A stretch of DNA of 64,000 nucleotides from Collinsella sp944321445 (lineage in GTDB: Bacteria > Actinomycetota > Coriobacteriia > Coriobacteriales > Coriobacteriaceae), in the NCBI RefSeq assembly GCF_030371825.1, contig NZ_JAUDDM010000005.1. One strand, 5' to 3'. Both the position numbers and the translations under genes were made by a program. The notes beneath the pieces were generated by a model. That model saw only the letters and a program-made list of their open reading frames with translations. It did not search any database and had not been told where the DNA came from. Positions 8,693 to 15,592 of the stretch are shown here, piece by piece. Position 1 is the stretch's first letter, and every line of letters starts with the position of its first letter.

Positions 8693-9451
8693 ATGGCGAA
8701 GACCGTAACCATAACGGACCCGCAGGAGGCGGCGCGCGAGCTTGCCCACCTGTTCGACGAGCACGAGCACACGGTATTCTTTGGCGGAGCCGGCGTGTCG
8801 ACTGCCAGCGGTATCCCCGATTTCCGCAGCGTGGACGGCCTGTATCACCAGCAGTTCGCCTATCCGCCCGAGACCATGCTCTCGCATTCGTTCTACGTGA
8901 GCCATTCCGCGGAGTTCTTCGACTTCTATCGCAAGAAGATGATTGCGCTGGACGCCAAGCCCAACCAGGCGCACGTGAAGCTCGCACAGCTGGAGACGGA
9001 CGGCAAGCTCGATGCCGTTGTGACGCAAAACATCGACGGTCTGCACCAGCTGGCAGGGTCGCGCACCGTGTGGGAGCTGCACGGATCGGTGCATCGCAAC
9101 ATCTGCCAGCGCTGCGGGGCTACCTACAGTGCCGAATGGATCTGCGCGCGCGAGCACGAGGACGAGCGCGGCGTGCCCGTCTGCCCGGAGTGCGGTGGCC
9201 GCATCAAGCCCGACGTGGTGCTGTACGAGGAGTCGCTCGATCAGCGGGTGCTCATGGGCGCGGTGCAGGCTATCGCCAACGCAGATATGCTCATCATCGG
9301 CGGTACGTCGCTCGTGGTGTACCCGGCGGCCGGGCTCACGCAGTACTTCCGCGGCGACAAGCTGGTCATTATCAATCGCGACCCCACGCCGCAGGACCGC
9401 AACGCCGACGTGCTCATCTCCTGTGATATTGCCAAAGCGTTCCAGTTTTAG
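8693..9451 (+). CDS. cobB: NAD-dependent protein deacylase, sirtuin family
   Basis: Sir2-type enzyme that removes acyl groups from lysine using NAD+. The 252 residues carry every sirtuin mark: GAGVSTASGIPDFRS (NAD site), TQNIDGLHQLAG with the catalytic region, the catalytic His in ELHGS, and a zinc ribbon of two Cys pairs (CQRC...CPEC) near residues 140-165. GGTSLVVYPA follows, then the C-terminal nucleotide contacts. It is probably monocistronic: a terminator precedes it at 8571 and one follows at 9552. Substrate preference cannot be told. Confidence 0.95.
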   Translation: MAKTVTITDPQEAARELAHLFDEHEHTVFFGGAGVSTASGIPDFRSVDGLYHQQFAYPPETMLSHSFYVSHSAEFFDFYRKKMIALDAKPNQAHVKLAQLETDGKLDAVVTQNIDGLHQLAGSRTVWELHGSVHRNICQRCGATYSAEWICAREHEDERGVPVCPECGGRIKPDVVLYEESLDQRVLMGAVQAIANADMLIIGGTSLVVYPAAGLTQYFRGDKLVIINRDPTPQDRNADVLISCDIAKAFQF

Positions 9452-9551
9452 CGGGTGCGCTGCTAGCCGGACGCCATCTGACCGAATCGGTTCACCGCCC
9501 TGTTTCCTCCCGTTTGCCGACTGAGCATGAACCCACAAGCCCCGTCGCATG

Positions 9552-9589
9552 ATGGAGCGTGACGCCGCAATCCGCGCGTCACGCTCCAT
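9552..9589 (+). terminator. Terminator-like hairpin before the recombinase
   Basis: ATGGAGCGTGACGC pairs with GCGTCACGCTCCAT, followed by TTTC. It separates the sirtuin transcript from the recombinase gene 20 bp on. Confidence 0.75.
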
Positions 9590-9610
9590 TTCTATCGATG
9601 GGAGGCACGT

Positions 9611-10657
9611 ATGGCAGAGCACATCGACCGCGACGAGCGCAGCTTGTTGGGTGGCGGGGGAGAGGAGATTCGACCCATGCGCAGCTGCTCTATACGCGAG
9701 CAGCGCACGGAGCTTGCGATTGACCTCAAGCTGTATCTGGCGCGCTGCACCGACGAGCGCCGTCTGGATGATAAGACGGTCAAGGCGTACCGCTGCGATA
9801 TCTCGCAGTTTATCGATTGGATCACCGACTGCGGCTACGTGTTCAACCGCGAAGCCATGCGCAAGCACCTGGCGTATCTCAATGGGAGGTTCTCGGCCAG
9901 CACGGTGCAGCGCAAGCTCGCATCGCTGCGCGCGTGGACCAATTGGCTCAAGCGCGAGCGCCTCATCGCGGCGACACCGTTCGAGGATCTGGAAGTGAAC
10001 GTGCGCCAGCCGCTGCTGCTGCCGCGCACCATCGGGCTATCGGACATGCGGCGCATGCTGGAGCCCAAGGGGAGGCAGGGCAAGGCGTCGCACACGGTGG
10101 GCGTGGCGACTAAGAGCGCGATCGCCCTGCGCGACCAGGCGGTGCTGGAGCTGCTGTGTGCCACCGGAATACGCGTGTCGGAGCTGTGCTCGCTGGACAT
10201 TGAGAGCATCGATATGTCGACCAAGCAACTGCGCGTGTTCGGGAAAGGGTCGAAGGAGCGCATTGTGGTGCTGGGGTCGAAGCAGACCCTTGCGGTGCTG
10301 GACACTTATATAGCGTGCAGGCGTGGCCCGGCGACGGAGTGGTTTGAGTCAAGGACTGACGCGCTGTTTTTGAATCGGTCGATGCACAGGATCACCGACC
10401 AGGCGGTGCGCAAGATCATTCGCAAGCGAGCGAACGAGGCAGGAGTGGAGCTTCATATCACACCGCATATGTTTAGGCACACGTTCGCGACGACGTTACT
10501 CGAGCAGGGTGTGAGTATTAGATACATACAGCAGCTGTTGGGACACAGCTCGGTGAAGACGACCGAGCGGTACACGCATGTATCGAGTTCAAGTTTGAGG
10601 ACCATCATGGAAGAGCACAATCCAAGGGATGTGATCAGTGAAGCGCAGGAGGAATGA
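9611..10657 (+). CDS. Tyrosine recombinase (XerC/XerD-like), candidate invertase of the adjacent surface-protein locus
   Basis: The 348-residue integrase-family recombinase has an N-terminal SAM-like core-binding domain (~35-120) and a C-terminal catalytic domain. The expected residues are present: Arg188 (ATGIRVSEL), Lys212 (GKGSKER), His286 and Arg289 (PHMFRH), His312 (LLGHSS) and Tyr321 (TERYTHV). GGGAGG lies 6 nt before the ATG at 9611. The N-terminus carries ~30 extra residues compared with typical Xer proteins. It lies 318 bp upstream of the first of four surface-protein genes that share inverted copies of one 5' module, so it is the obvious candidate to drive their inversion. That link is inference. 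It could instead be a chromosome-dimer Xer protein that happens to lie here. Confidence 0.93.
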   Translation: MAEHIDRDERSLLGGGGEEIRPMRSCSIREQRTELAIDLKLYLARCTDERRLDDKTVKAYRCDISQFIDWITDCGYVFNREAMRKHLAYLNGRFSASTVQRKLASLRAWTNWLKRERLIAATPFEDLEVNVRQPLLLPRTIGLSDMRRMLEPKGRQGKASHTVGVATKSAIALRDQAVLELLCATGIRVSELCSLDIESIDMSTKQLRVFGKGSKERIVVLGSKQTLAVLDTYIACRRGPATEWFESRTDALFLNRSMHRITDQAVRKIIRKRANEAGVELHITPHMFRHTFATTLLEQGVSIRYIQQLLGHSSVKTTERYTHVSSSSLRTIMEEHNPRDVISEAQEE

Positions 10658-10871
10658 GCAGCAAAAAGGCCAAGACGGACAGCTGTGTGAAATAAAGGCG
10701 AAATGATTCCATAAGGTCAGGGATAGTCAAAAGTTAAGAAAGGACCTAGAATGATGTGCCGTAGCGCTGGACTTACCACAATATGTGGGGTCAAAGACCT
10801 CTATTCCCTAAAATATGAGGTGAAAACGAGCGCATATAGCCGCTAAACATAAAAAAGGCTGAAGAAATAAG

Positions 10872-10899
10872 TGGACAAAGGTTAAATCGGTGCTAGACT
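10872..10899 (+). promoter_or_regulatory. Promoter of the surface-protein expression site
   Basis: TGGACA (10872-10877) and TAGACT (10894-10899) are separated by 16 bp, with TGC directly before the -10 (extended -10). CGGTG...CACCG inverted arms overlap the -10 (near 10889-10911) and could be an operator. The leader holds a hairpin at 10930-10958. The promoter lies outside the first 154-bp module, so it would stay in place during inversion. Confidence 0.6.
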
Positions 10900-10975
10900 C
10901 ATTAACACCGGTAGAGCTTAGGCTATCTTCGTGCCGATTTCGCTTCAAAATCAGCACGATGGGACTAAGCCCAAT

Positions 10976-11129
10976 AACTGGCGATTATCTGTTCCTCACG
11001 GAAGGAGAAAGACGTATGACAGCTTGCGTCAACAGGAAGCACACTAAGAAGGTGGCAGCCGTCGTCACCGCGTCCCTCGTGGGCGCGCTCAGCCTCGGCG
11101 TCGCCCCCGTCGCGGCCATGGCCGACGAC
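10976..11129 (+). repeat. 154-bp surface-gene head module, copy A
   Basis: This module covers 40 bp of leader beginning AACTGGCGATTATCTGTTCC, the GGAAGGAG ribosome site, and 114 bp coding for the signal peptide through MADD. It is identical in copies B, C and D except position 11113 (C in A and C, T in B and D). Outside the module the four sequences diverge at once on the upstream side. Confidence 0.95.
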
Positions 11130-13583
11130 GCGGAGATCAGCACGCAGAGCGTCGAGCCGAGCGTTGCTTGGACCCAGGGTACGCTGACCTATGCTCATGA
11201 CAATCACGGTCACCGCATCAACGATCTCACCAACATGGAGTTCGAGAAGGGCACTTATCCTATGCCCATCCAGGTGACTCCGAAGAACGGTAAGCCCGTC
11301 AGTGTCATTCATTCCAACGTTGACTACAGGGATGCTTCTGGCGCCATCGTCGATATGGAGACCGCTGGAGTCGGCACCTACACGATGGAGATTAAGGATC
11401 CCGACGGTTCCTTCGGGAATGCTACCCTTAAGGTCAAATTCCGTATCGTGGGCAAGTCTCTTAAGGGCCTTTCGGTCTTCGATCAGTCCAACATGGACAC
11501 CTCCGACACCACCTTCACCTACACGGGCAAGCCCCAGGAGATCGGCTTTATTCTTGACGGCAAAGTGCTCGACAAGGAGAACGACCTTAATAACCACACT
11601 CCGTTCCACTGGGAGAAGCTCGAGTATGTTTATGCCGGCAGCTCCAAGCCCGTCCGTGGCATCCCGACCGAGGCGGGCGACTACGTCGTGCGCGTCCACG
11701 GCGAGGGCGAATACGAGGGCTCCTATGTCGAGATTCCCTTCACCATCGAGAAGCTCGACCTCAGCGCCTCCGCGGTCACCATTGTTGATGTAATGGAGGC
11801 TGCTGCCCAGCATACCGGCATGCCCAAGGAGGCCTATGTCGACGGAAATCTTCTCGACACCGATGACCTCAAGTTCACCTTTGTGAGCTCTGAGAAGGGT
11901 TACCATTCCGTTGGTGAGAACGACACCTACACCGTAAATGTCTCCGCTGCCTCGAAGAACGTAACCGGCTCCAAGGACGCCACGTTCAGCGTTGTCGATA
12001 AGCTCGTCAACACCAGCGATCTGCTCTTCAAGGGCCACAAGGTTGGCAATTGGCCGAACGATCCCTACTACATCCTCACGAGCGATCTCAACCGCACTGC
12101 AATCGATGAGGATTCCTTCAGCATCGACCGCGATCCCTGGAATTTCGATGCCAAGCTGACTATCGAGATTGTTAATGCTGCTGGTGAGAAGGTCGATTTC
12201 TACACCATGAACACGGTTATCGGCGATTACACCGTGACCGTTCGTGTTGACGCCAAGGCCAATGGCTACGAGTACGGCAGCGATGCCCTCACCATGGATG
12301 TCCACACCCGCAAGGACCGCATCACTGCTAATACCAATCTCTACTTCACGCTGGATGGCCAGGTTGTTTCCGGTCTCGGCATGGATCACATCGAGTACAC
12401 CGGCTCCAACATCGCCGACCGCATCGGCACCGTGCTCGAGTACAAGGGCAAGGCCCTGACCGCTGGCACCGACTACAAGGTCACCTTGTACAAGTACGAG
12501 GGCTTCGACGGCCGCTTCTTCTGGAAGCAGGTCGACAGCGCCACCGATTGCGGCATCTACAACGTTGTCGTCTCCAGCGGCGATTACATGCTTGAGCTCC
12601 CGTTCGAGGATTGCGACTACACCTTTGCTGTCGAGCCGATGAAGATCGACGTTAAGCTCGGCTCCGACCAGCTGAAGACCTTTGACCATAAGGATAAGTT
12701 TATCCCCTACACCGGTGAGGCCGCTTCCTACTACTTCTATTACGAGGATGCTGACGGCAACGAGGTGCGTCTCCCCGAGGGCGCCATCGCTCTGAGCCAC
12801 TTCTACTTCACCGCTCCTGGCGAGAAGACCGTCGACGTCGACGAGATTTGCGAAATCGGCAAATATGAGGCCTCCATTCTTCTGGGTGAGAATGGTTCGA
12901 ACTACGAGATCGCCAACGCTGACTACCAGACCAACTCCATCAAGGTCTCCGACGCCAAGGTCTTCACCGACGTCCCGACCACCTACTGGGCTGCCGAGAA
13001 CATCTACAACGCCGACGCCCTCGGCTACATGAACGGTTATAACGGCACCACGTTCTTCGGCCCGATGGACAACATCAAGCGCGGCGATGTCGTCGTGACC
13101 CTGTTCAAGATGGCCGGCCAGCCCGATGGTTGGCAGGAGGACTTCCAGACCTCCCTCGGCGGCTTCAACACCGGCTTCAACGATGTTGATCCCGGCAAGT
13201 ATTACGCTGAGGCCATCGCTTGGGCCAAGGCCGTCGGCATCACCACCGGCGACTCCGGCACCAACAACTTCCGCCCGGAGGACCAGATCTCCCGTCAGGA
13301 GCTCGCCAAGATGCTCTGCGTCTACGCCGAGAAGACCGGCAAGGACGTTTCGGTCGACGCCGACGCCGTGCTCGCCAAGTACGACGACGCCGACACCGTG
13401 TCCCCGTGGGCCGAGGAGTACGTCGCCTGGGCCGTCGAGGCCGGCATCATGGGCCAGGACAGCCCGCTTCGCGGCACCGACCCGATCAACCGCGCCGAGG
13501 TCGCTACCATGGCCGTCCGCCTGCAGCCGAAGCCCATTGAGATGACCGAGGACCTCATCCCTCGTCCGCACTTCGGTTTTTAA
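11016..13583 (+). CDS. SLH-domain surface protein A, at the expression site
   Basis: This 855-residue exported protein probably binds secondary cell-wall polymers. A signal peptide (1 to ~36, cleaved near VAAMADD) is followed by several beta-rich repeats of about 100 residues. These carry recurring phrases such as TFTYTGKPQ, GDYTVTV and an FIPYTGEAASYYFYY block near 560-610. Three SLH domains fill the last ~220 residues, starting at VFTDVPTTYWAAENI and ending near IMGQDSPLRGTDPINRAEV. The ATG at 11016 has GGAAGGAG upstream and is the same start used by the three paralogues. It is the only one of the four with a recognisable promoter (10872-10899) and lies next to the recombinase, so it is likely the one expressed in this assembly (inference). 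Confidence 0.93.
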   Translation: MTACVNRKHTKKVAAVVTASLVGALSLGVAPVAAMADDAEISTQSVEPSVAWTQGTLTYAHDNHGHRINDLTNMEFEKGTYPMPIQVTPKNGKPVSVIHSNVDYRDASGAIVDMETAGVGTYTMEIKDPDGSFGNATLKVKFRIVGKSLKGLSVFDQSNMDTSDTTFTYTGKPQEIGFILDGKVLDKENDLNNHTPFHWEKLEYVYAGSSKPVRGIPTEAGDYVVRVHGEGEYEGSYVEIPFTIEKLDLSASAVTIVDVMEAAAQHTGMPKEAYVDGNLLDTDDLKFTFVSSEKGYHSVGENDTYTVNVSAASKNVTGSKDATFSVVDKLVNTSDLLFKGHKVGNWPNDPYYILTSDLNRTAIDEDSFSIDRDPWNFDAKLTIEIVNAAGEKVDFYTMNTVIGDYTVTVRVDAKANGYEYGSDALTMDVHTRKDRITANTNLYFTLDGQVVSGLGMDHIEYTGSNIADRIGTVLEYKGKALTAGTDYKVTLYKYEGFDGRFFWKQVDSATDCGIYNVVVSSGDYMLELPFEDCDYTFAVEPMKIDVKLGSDQLKTFDHKDKFIPYTGEAASYYFYYEDADGNEVRLPEGAIALSHFYFTAPGEKTVDVDEICEIGKYEASILLGENGSNYEIANADYQTNSIKVSDAKVFTDVPTTYWAAENIYNADALGYMNGYNGTTFFGPMDNIKRGDVVVTLFKMAGQPDGWQEDFQTSLGGFNTGFNDVDPGKYYAEAIAWAKAVGITTGDSGTNNFRPEDQISRQELAKMLCVYAEKTGKDVSVDADAVLAKYDDADTVSPWAEEYVAWAVEAGIMGQDSPLRGTDPINRAEVATMAVRLQPKPIEMTEDLIPRPHFGF

Positions 13584-13618
13584 TTCCTAGCTAGCTTGCT
13601 TGGAATTACCGCATGCTT

Positions 13619-13645
13619 CCCCGGGCAGGCAGGTCCTGCCCGGGG
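13619..13645 (+). terminator. Terminator-like hairpin after surface gene A
   Basis: CCCCGGGCAGG pairs with CCTGCCCGGGG around CAGGT, followed by ACTTT. A second stem-loop lies in the tail repeat at 13736-13774. Confidence 0.75.
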
Positions 13646-13670
13646 ACTTTCCCGGCAGCAGTCCAGGGAC

Positions 13671-13774
13671 GCTCGGACGCGTGGGGCTCCCCTGGCCTTT
13701 GACAAATGCAAGCTGTCGCGCAGAAGGCTCTGGAACCGAAAGCGCCCTCCCCGTCACGGGGAGGGCGCTTTCGG
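13671..13774 (+). repeat. Tail repeat of pair A/B, left arm
   Basis: About 104 bp beginning GCTCGGACGCGTGGGGCTCC and ending in a 39-bp hairpin (CCGAAAGCGCCCTCCCC and its complement). An inverted copy lies at 15393-15498, so the two bracket the membrane gene 13960-15309. The pair at 24717/26748 is related but carries a GCAAGCACCC hairpin instead. Confidence 0.92.
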
Positions 13775-13959
13775 TATTTTGGGTTGTTGAGAATGATGAA
13801 CCGCGAGTGACCGAATAACACCGAACACTCCACGGTTCCGATGCGATCTTCAACGTCAATGGGTATATCACGCGCGCCCATATTCCTTCAGGGCGGGTAT
13901 TCAAGATTGCGCGTTCTTCAATGGGCTAGAAACAGCTTACTCTCGCATCATTTTTTTGG

Positions 13960-15309
13960 CTATTTCGCTTCAATCTTGGTGCTCCGGCGCATCGGAGATA
14001 GAAGCGCCAGCAATGCGAACTCGCTGACCGATGCTGTCCTGAATGCGAACCATGCGTGCTGGAAGGAGTGGTTCCCTAGGACGAGGAACCACGCAACGGG
14101 AATCAGGGCGACCAGCAATAATGAGACGATGAACGGCCAGCCACGTCCGCCAGCAGTCAATCCCCGAGCTTTGCATGCGATTCGAGAGACCGCATAACCC
14201 AGCGCGCTTACGACAAACGGTGCCAACGCAACTGGCGAGATCCAATAGCGGCCGATTTCTCTCGCAAGGTCCGCAAGCGTGAACGATGTCAGACCGGTTC
14301 CCGCGTTCGGGTTCAGCGAGTGGCTCGAGCGCATCGCCGCCTGCTCCAATGCAGGGGTGATGTAGTCCCCGCATAGGATCACTGAGGCTATGACCCATTT
14401 CGAGATCCACATGAGCCCGTATCCCGCCGCCCACGATATCGAGAGCAGGATAACGAGAGCGATGGGGTTGACAACCCTCTCTTTAGAAAAGTGGTCGCCC
14501 GGATTCAGGTTCGAATTCGCATCGAGCACGATGAGCGAGACCAGAGGCAGGCCGAGCGTCATGAGGGGGAAGGTCAGGAAATCGACGAAGTTGGTGACCA
14601 TCCCCACGGCGAGCATGAACGCGCAGCGGGGCACCAACCCTCGGAGACGACGCCTCAAAAGCAGGGCGAGCGAGAGCGAGAGGAGCGCCACGCAGTAAAC
14701 GCTGGAATACTGCAGAGACAGGGGGAACACGACCGCAGAGGCGGACAGGGCGGTAGCGACCAGGGCGGTAGCGAGTCGCGCAAGGCGGGCCCTGCAAAGG
14801 GATAAAATAGCGAGCACGAGCAGCGCCGCCTGGACAATGCCGTTTGCTATTCGAATCTGCCCGTAATCGAAGCCGAGGTACATCGCAGGTCTCAGCAGCA
14901 CTTGGTATCCGTGCCAGTACCGAGAGTAATCTGGGGTATCGATCTGATTTCCAGCGAGAAACGACTTGAGCGCCGAGATCGGGTCGTTGCCGGCGGGCTG
15001 GCGCGCAAGAAGCGCACCCTCGAGCCCCGTCCCGTCATCGACGGCGGCGACCCCAAACATAGTCGCGTCAGTCCAGTTGTCCAGACGGAAGTTCTCGATA
15101 TCGAAGACGCGAGGGTAGACGCCCTCCTGCTCCAACATAGAGACAGAACGTTCCGCGGAAGCGCGAACGGGCCCGGCGGGAAGGCTGAACGCCGCGACAA
15201 GTAAAGACATACAGACCGCGAGGACGGCCGCGAACGTGCAGAACATGGCGAGGGCAGCCTTGGGCAGCCCCTTCATCACGTGAGGACCGATGCCGTTGTC
15301 TTCAGCCAT
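13960..15309 (-). CDS. Polytopic membrane protein, probable GT-C-type glycosyltransferase
   Basis: 449 residues. An N-terminal helix (~15-40) is followed by a ~100-residue outer loop with DNWTDATMFGVAA and YSRYWHGYQVLLRP, then about ten more helices with short loops and a C-terminal basic end. The acidic/aromatic first loop and many helices suggest a GT-C-fold transferase or related polymer-processing protein; no catalytic motif is certain. It lies antisense between convergent surface genes A and B and inside inverted tail repeats. A TATAAT at 15349-15354 (minus strand) is a likely own -10 box. The start is ATG 15309 with AAGGCGG upstream. A role in glycosylating the neighbouring surface protein is a guess from position. 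Confidence 0.75.
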   Translation of the reverse strand: MAEDNGIGPHVMKGLPKAALAMFCTFAAVLAVCMSLLVAAFSLPAGPVRASAERSVSMLEQEGVYPRVFDIENFRLDNWTDATMFGVAAVDDGTGLEGALLARQPAGNDPISALKSFLAGNQIDTPDYSRYWHGYQVLLRPAMYLGFDYGQIRIANGIVQAALLVLAILSLCRARLARLATALVATALSASAVVFPLSLQYSSVYCVALLSLSLALLLRRRLRGLVPRCAFMLAVGMVTNFVDFLTFPLMTLGLPLVSLIVLDANSNLNPGDHFSKERVVNPIALVILLSISWAAGYGLMWISKWVIASVILCGDYITPALEQAAMRSSHSLNPNAGTGLTSFTLADLAREIGRYWISPVALAPFVVSALGYAVSRIACKARGLTAGGRGWPFIVSLLLVALIPVAWFLVLGNHSFQHAWFAFRTASVSEFALLALLSPMRRSTKIEAK

Positions 15310-15348
15310 TGACCGTCCGCCTTTATTCTGCCTACTGATTACCCCTGA

Positions 15349-15354
15349 ATTATA
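15349..15354 (-). promoter_or_regulatory. -10 box for the membrane gene inside pair A/B
   Basis: A perfect TATAAT on the minus strand lies 40 bp before the start codon. No good -35 is seen at 16-18 bp. Confidence 0.45.
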
Positions 15355-15392
15355 TTCGCGGCGACGGGTTCCCAGCGAATCGAACTCAATTA

Positions 15393-15498
15393 ACCGAAAG
15401 CGCCCTCCCTGCAACAGGGAGGGCGCTTTCGGTTCCAGAGCCTTCTGCGCGACAGCTTGCATTTTGTCAAAGGCCAGGGGAGCCCCACGCGTCCGAGC
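15393..15498 (-). repeat. Tail repeat of pair A/B, right arm
   Basis: Inverted copy of 13671-13774, nearly identical apart from the loop of the terminal hairpin (CTGCAACAG instead of CCGTCACGG) and one extra A in a TTTGTC/TTTTGTC tract. A separate GC hairpin (CGCCGCCCC/GGGGCGGCG, 15510-15532) follows and may end gene B transcripts. Confidence 0.92.
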
Positions 15499-15592
15499 TT
15501 CCCTGGCCCGCCGCCCCCGAAGGGGCGGCGAACCTTCAGCTAGATGCTAGATTTGCGCACTAGCGAAAGAGGCAACTTCGCAAGCTCTCTGC

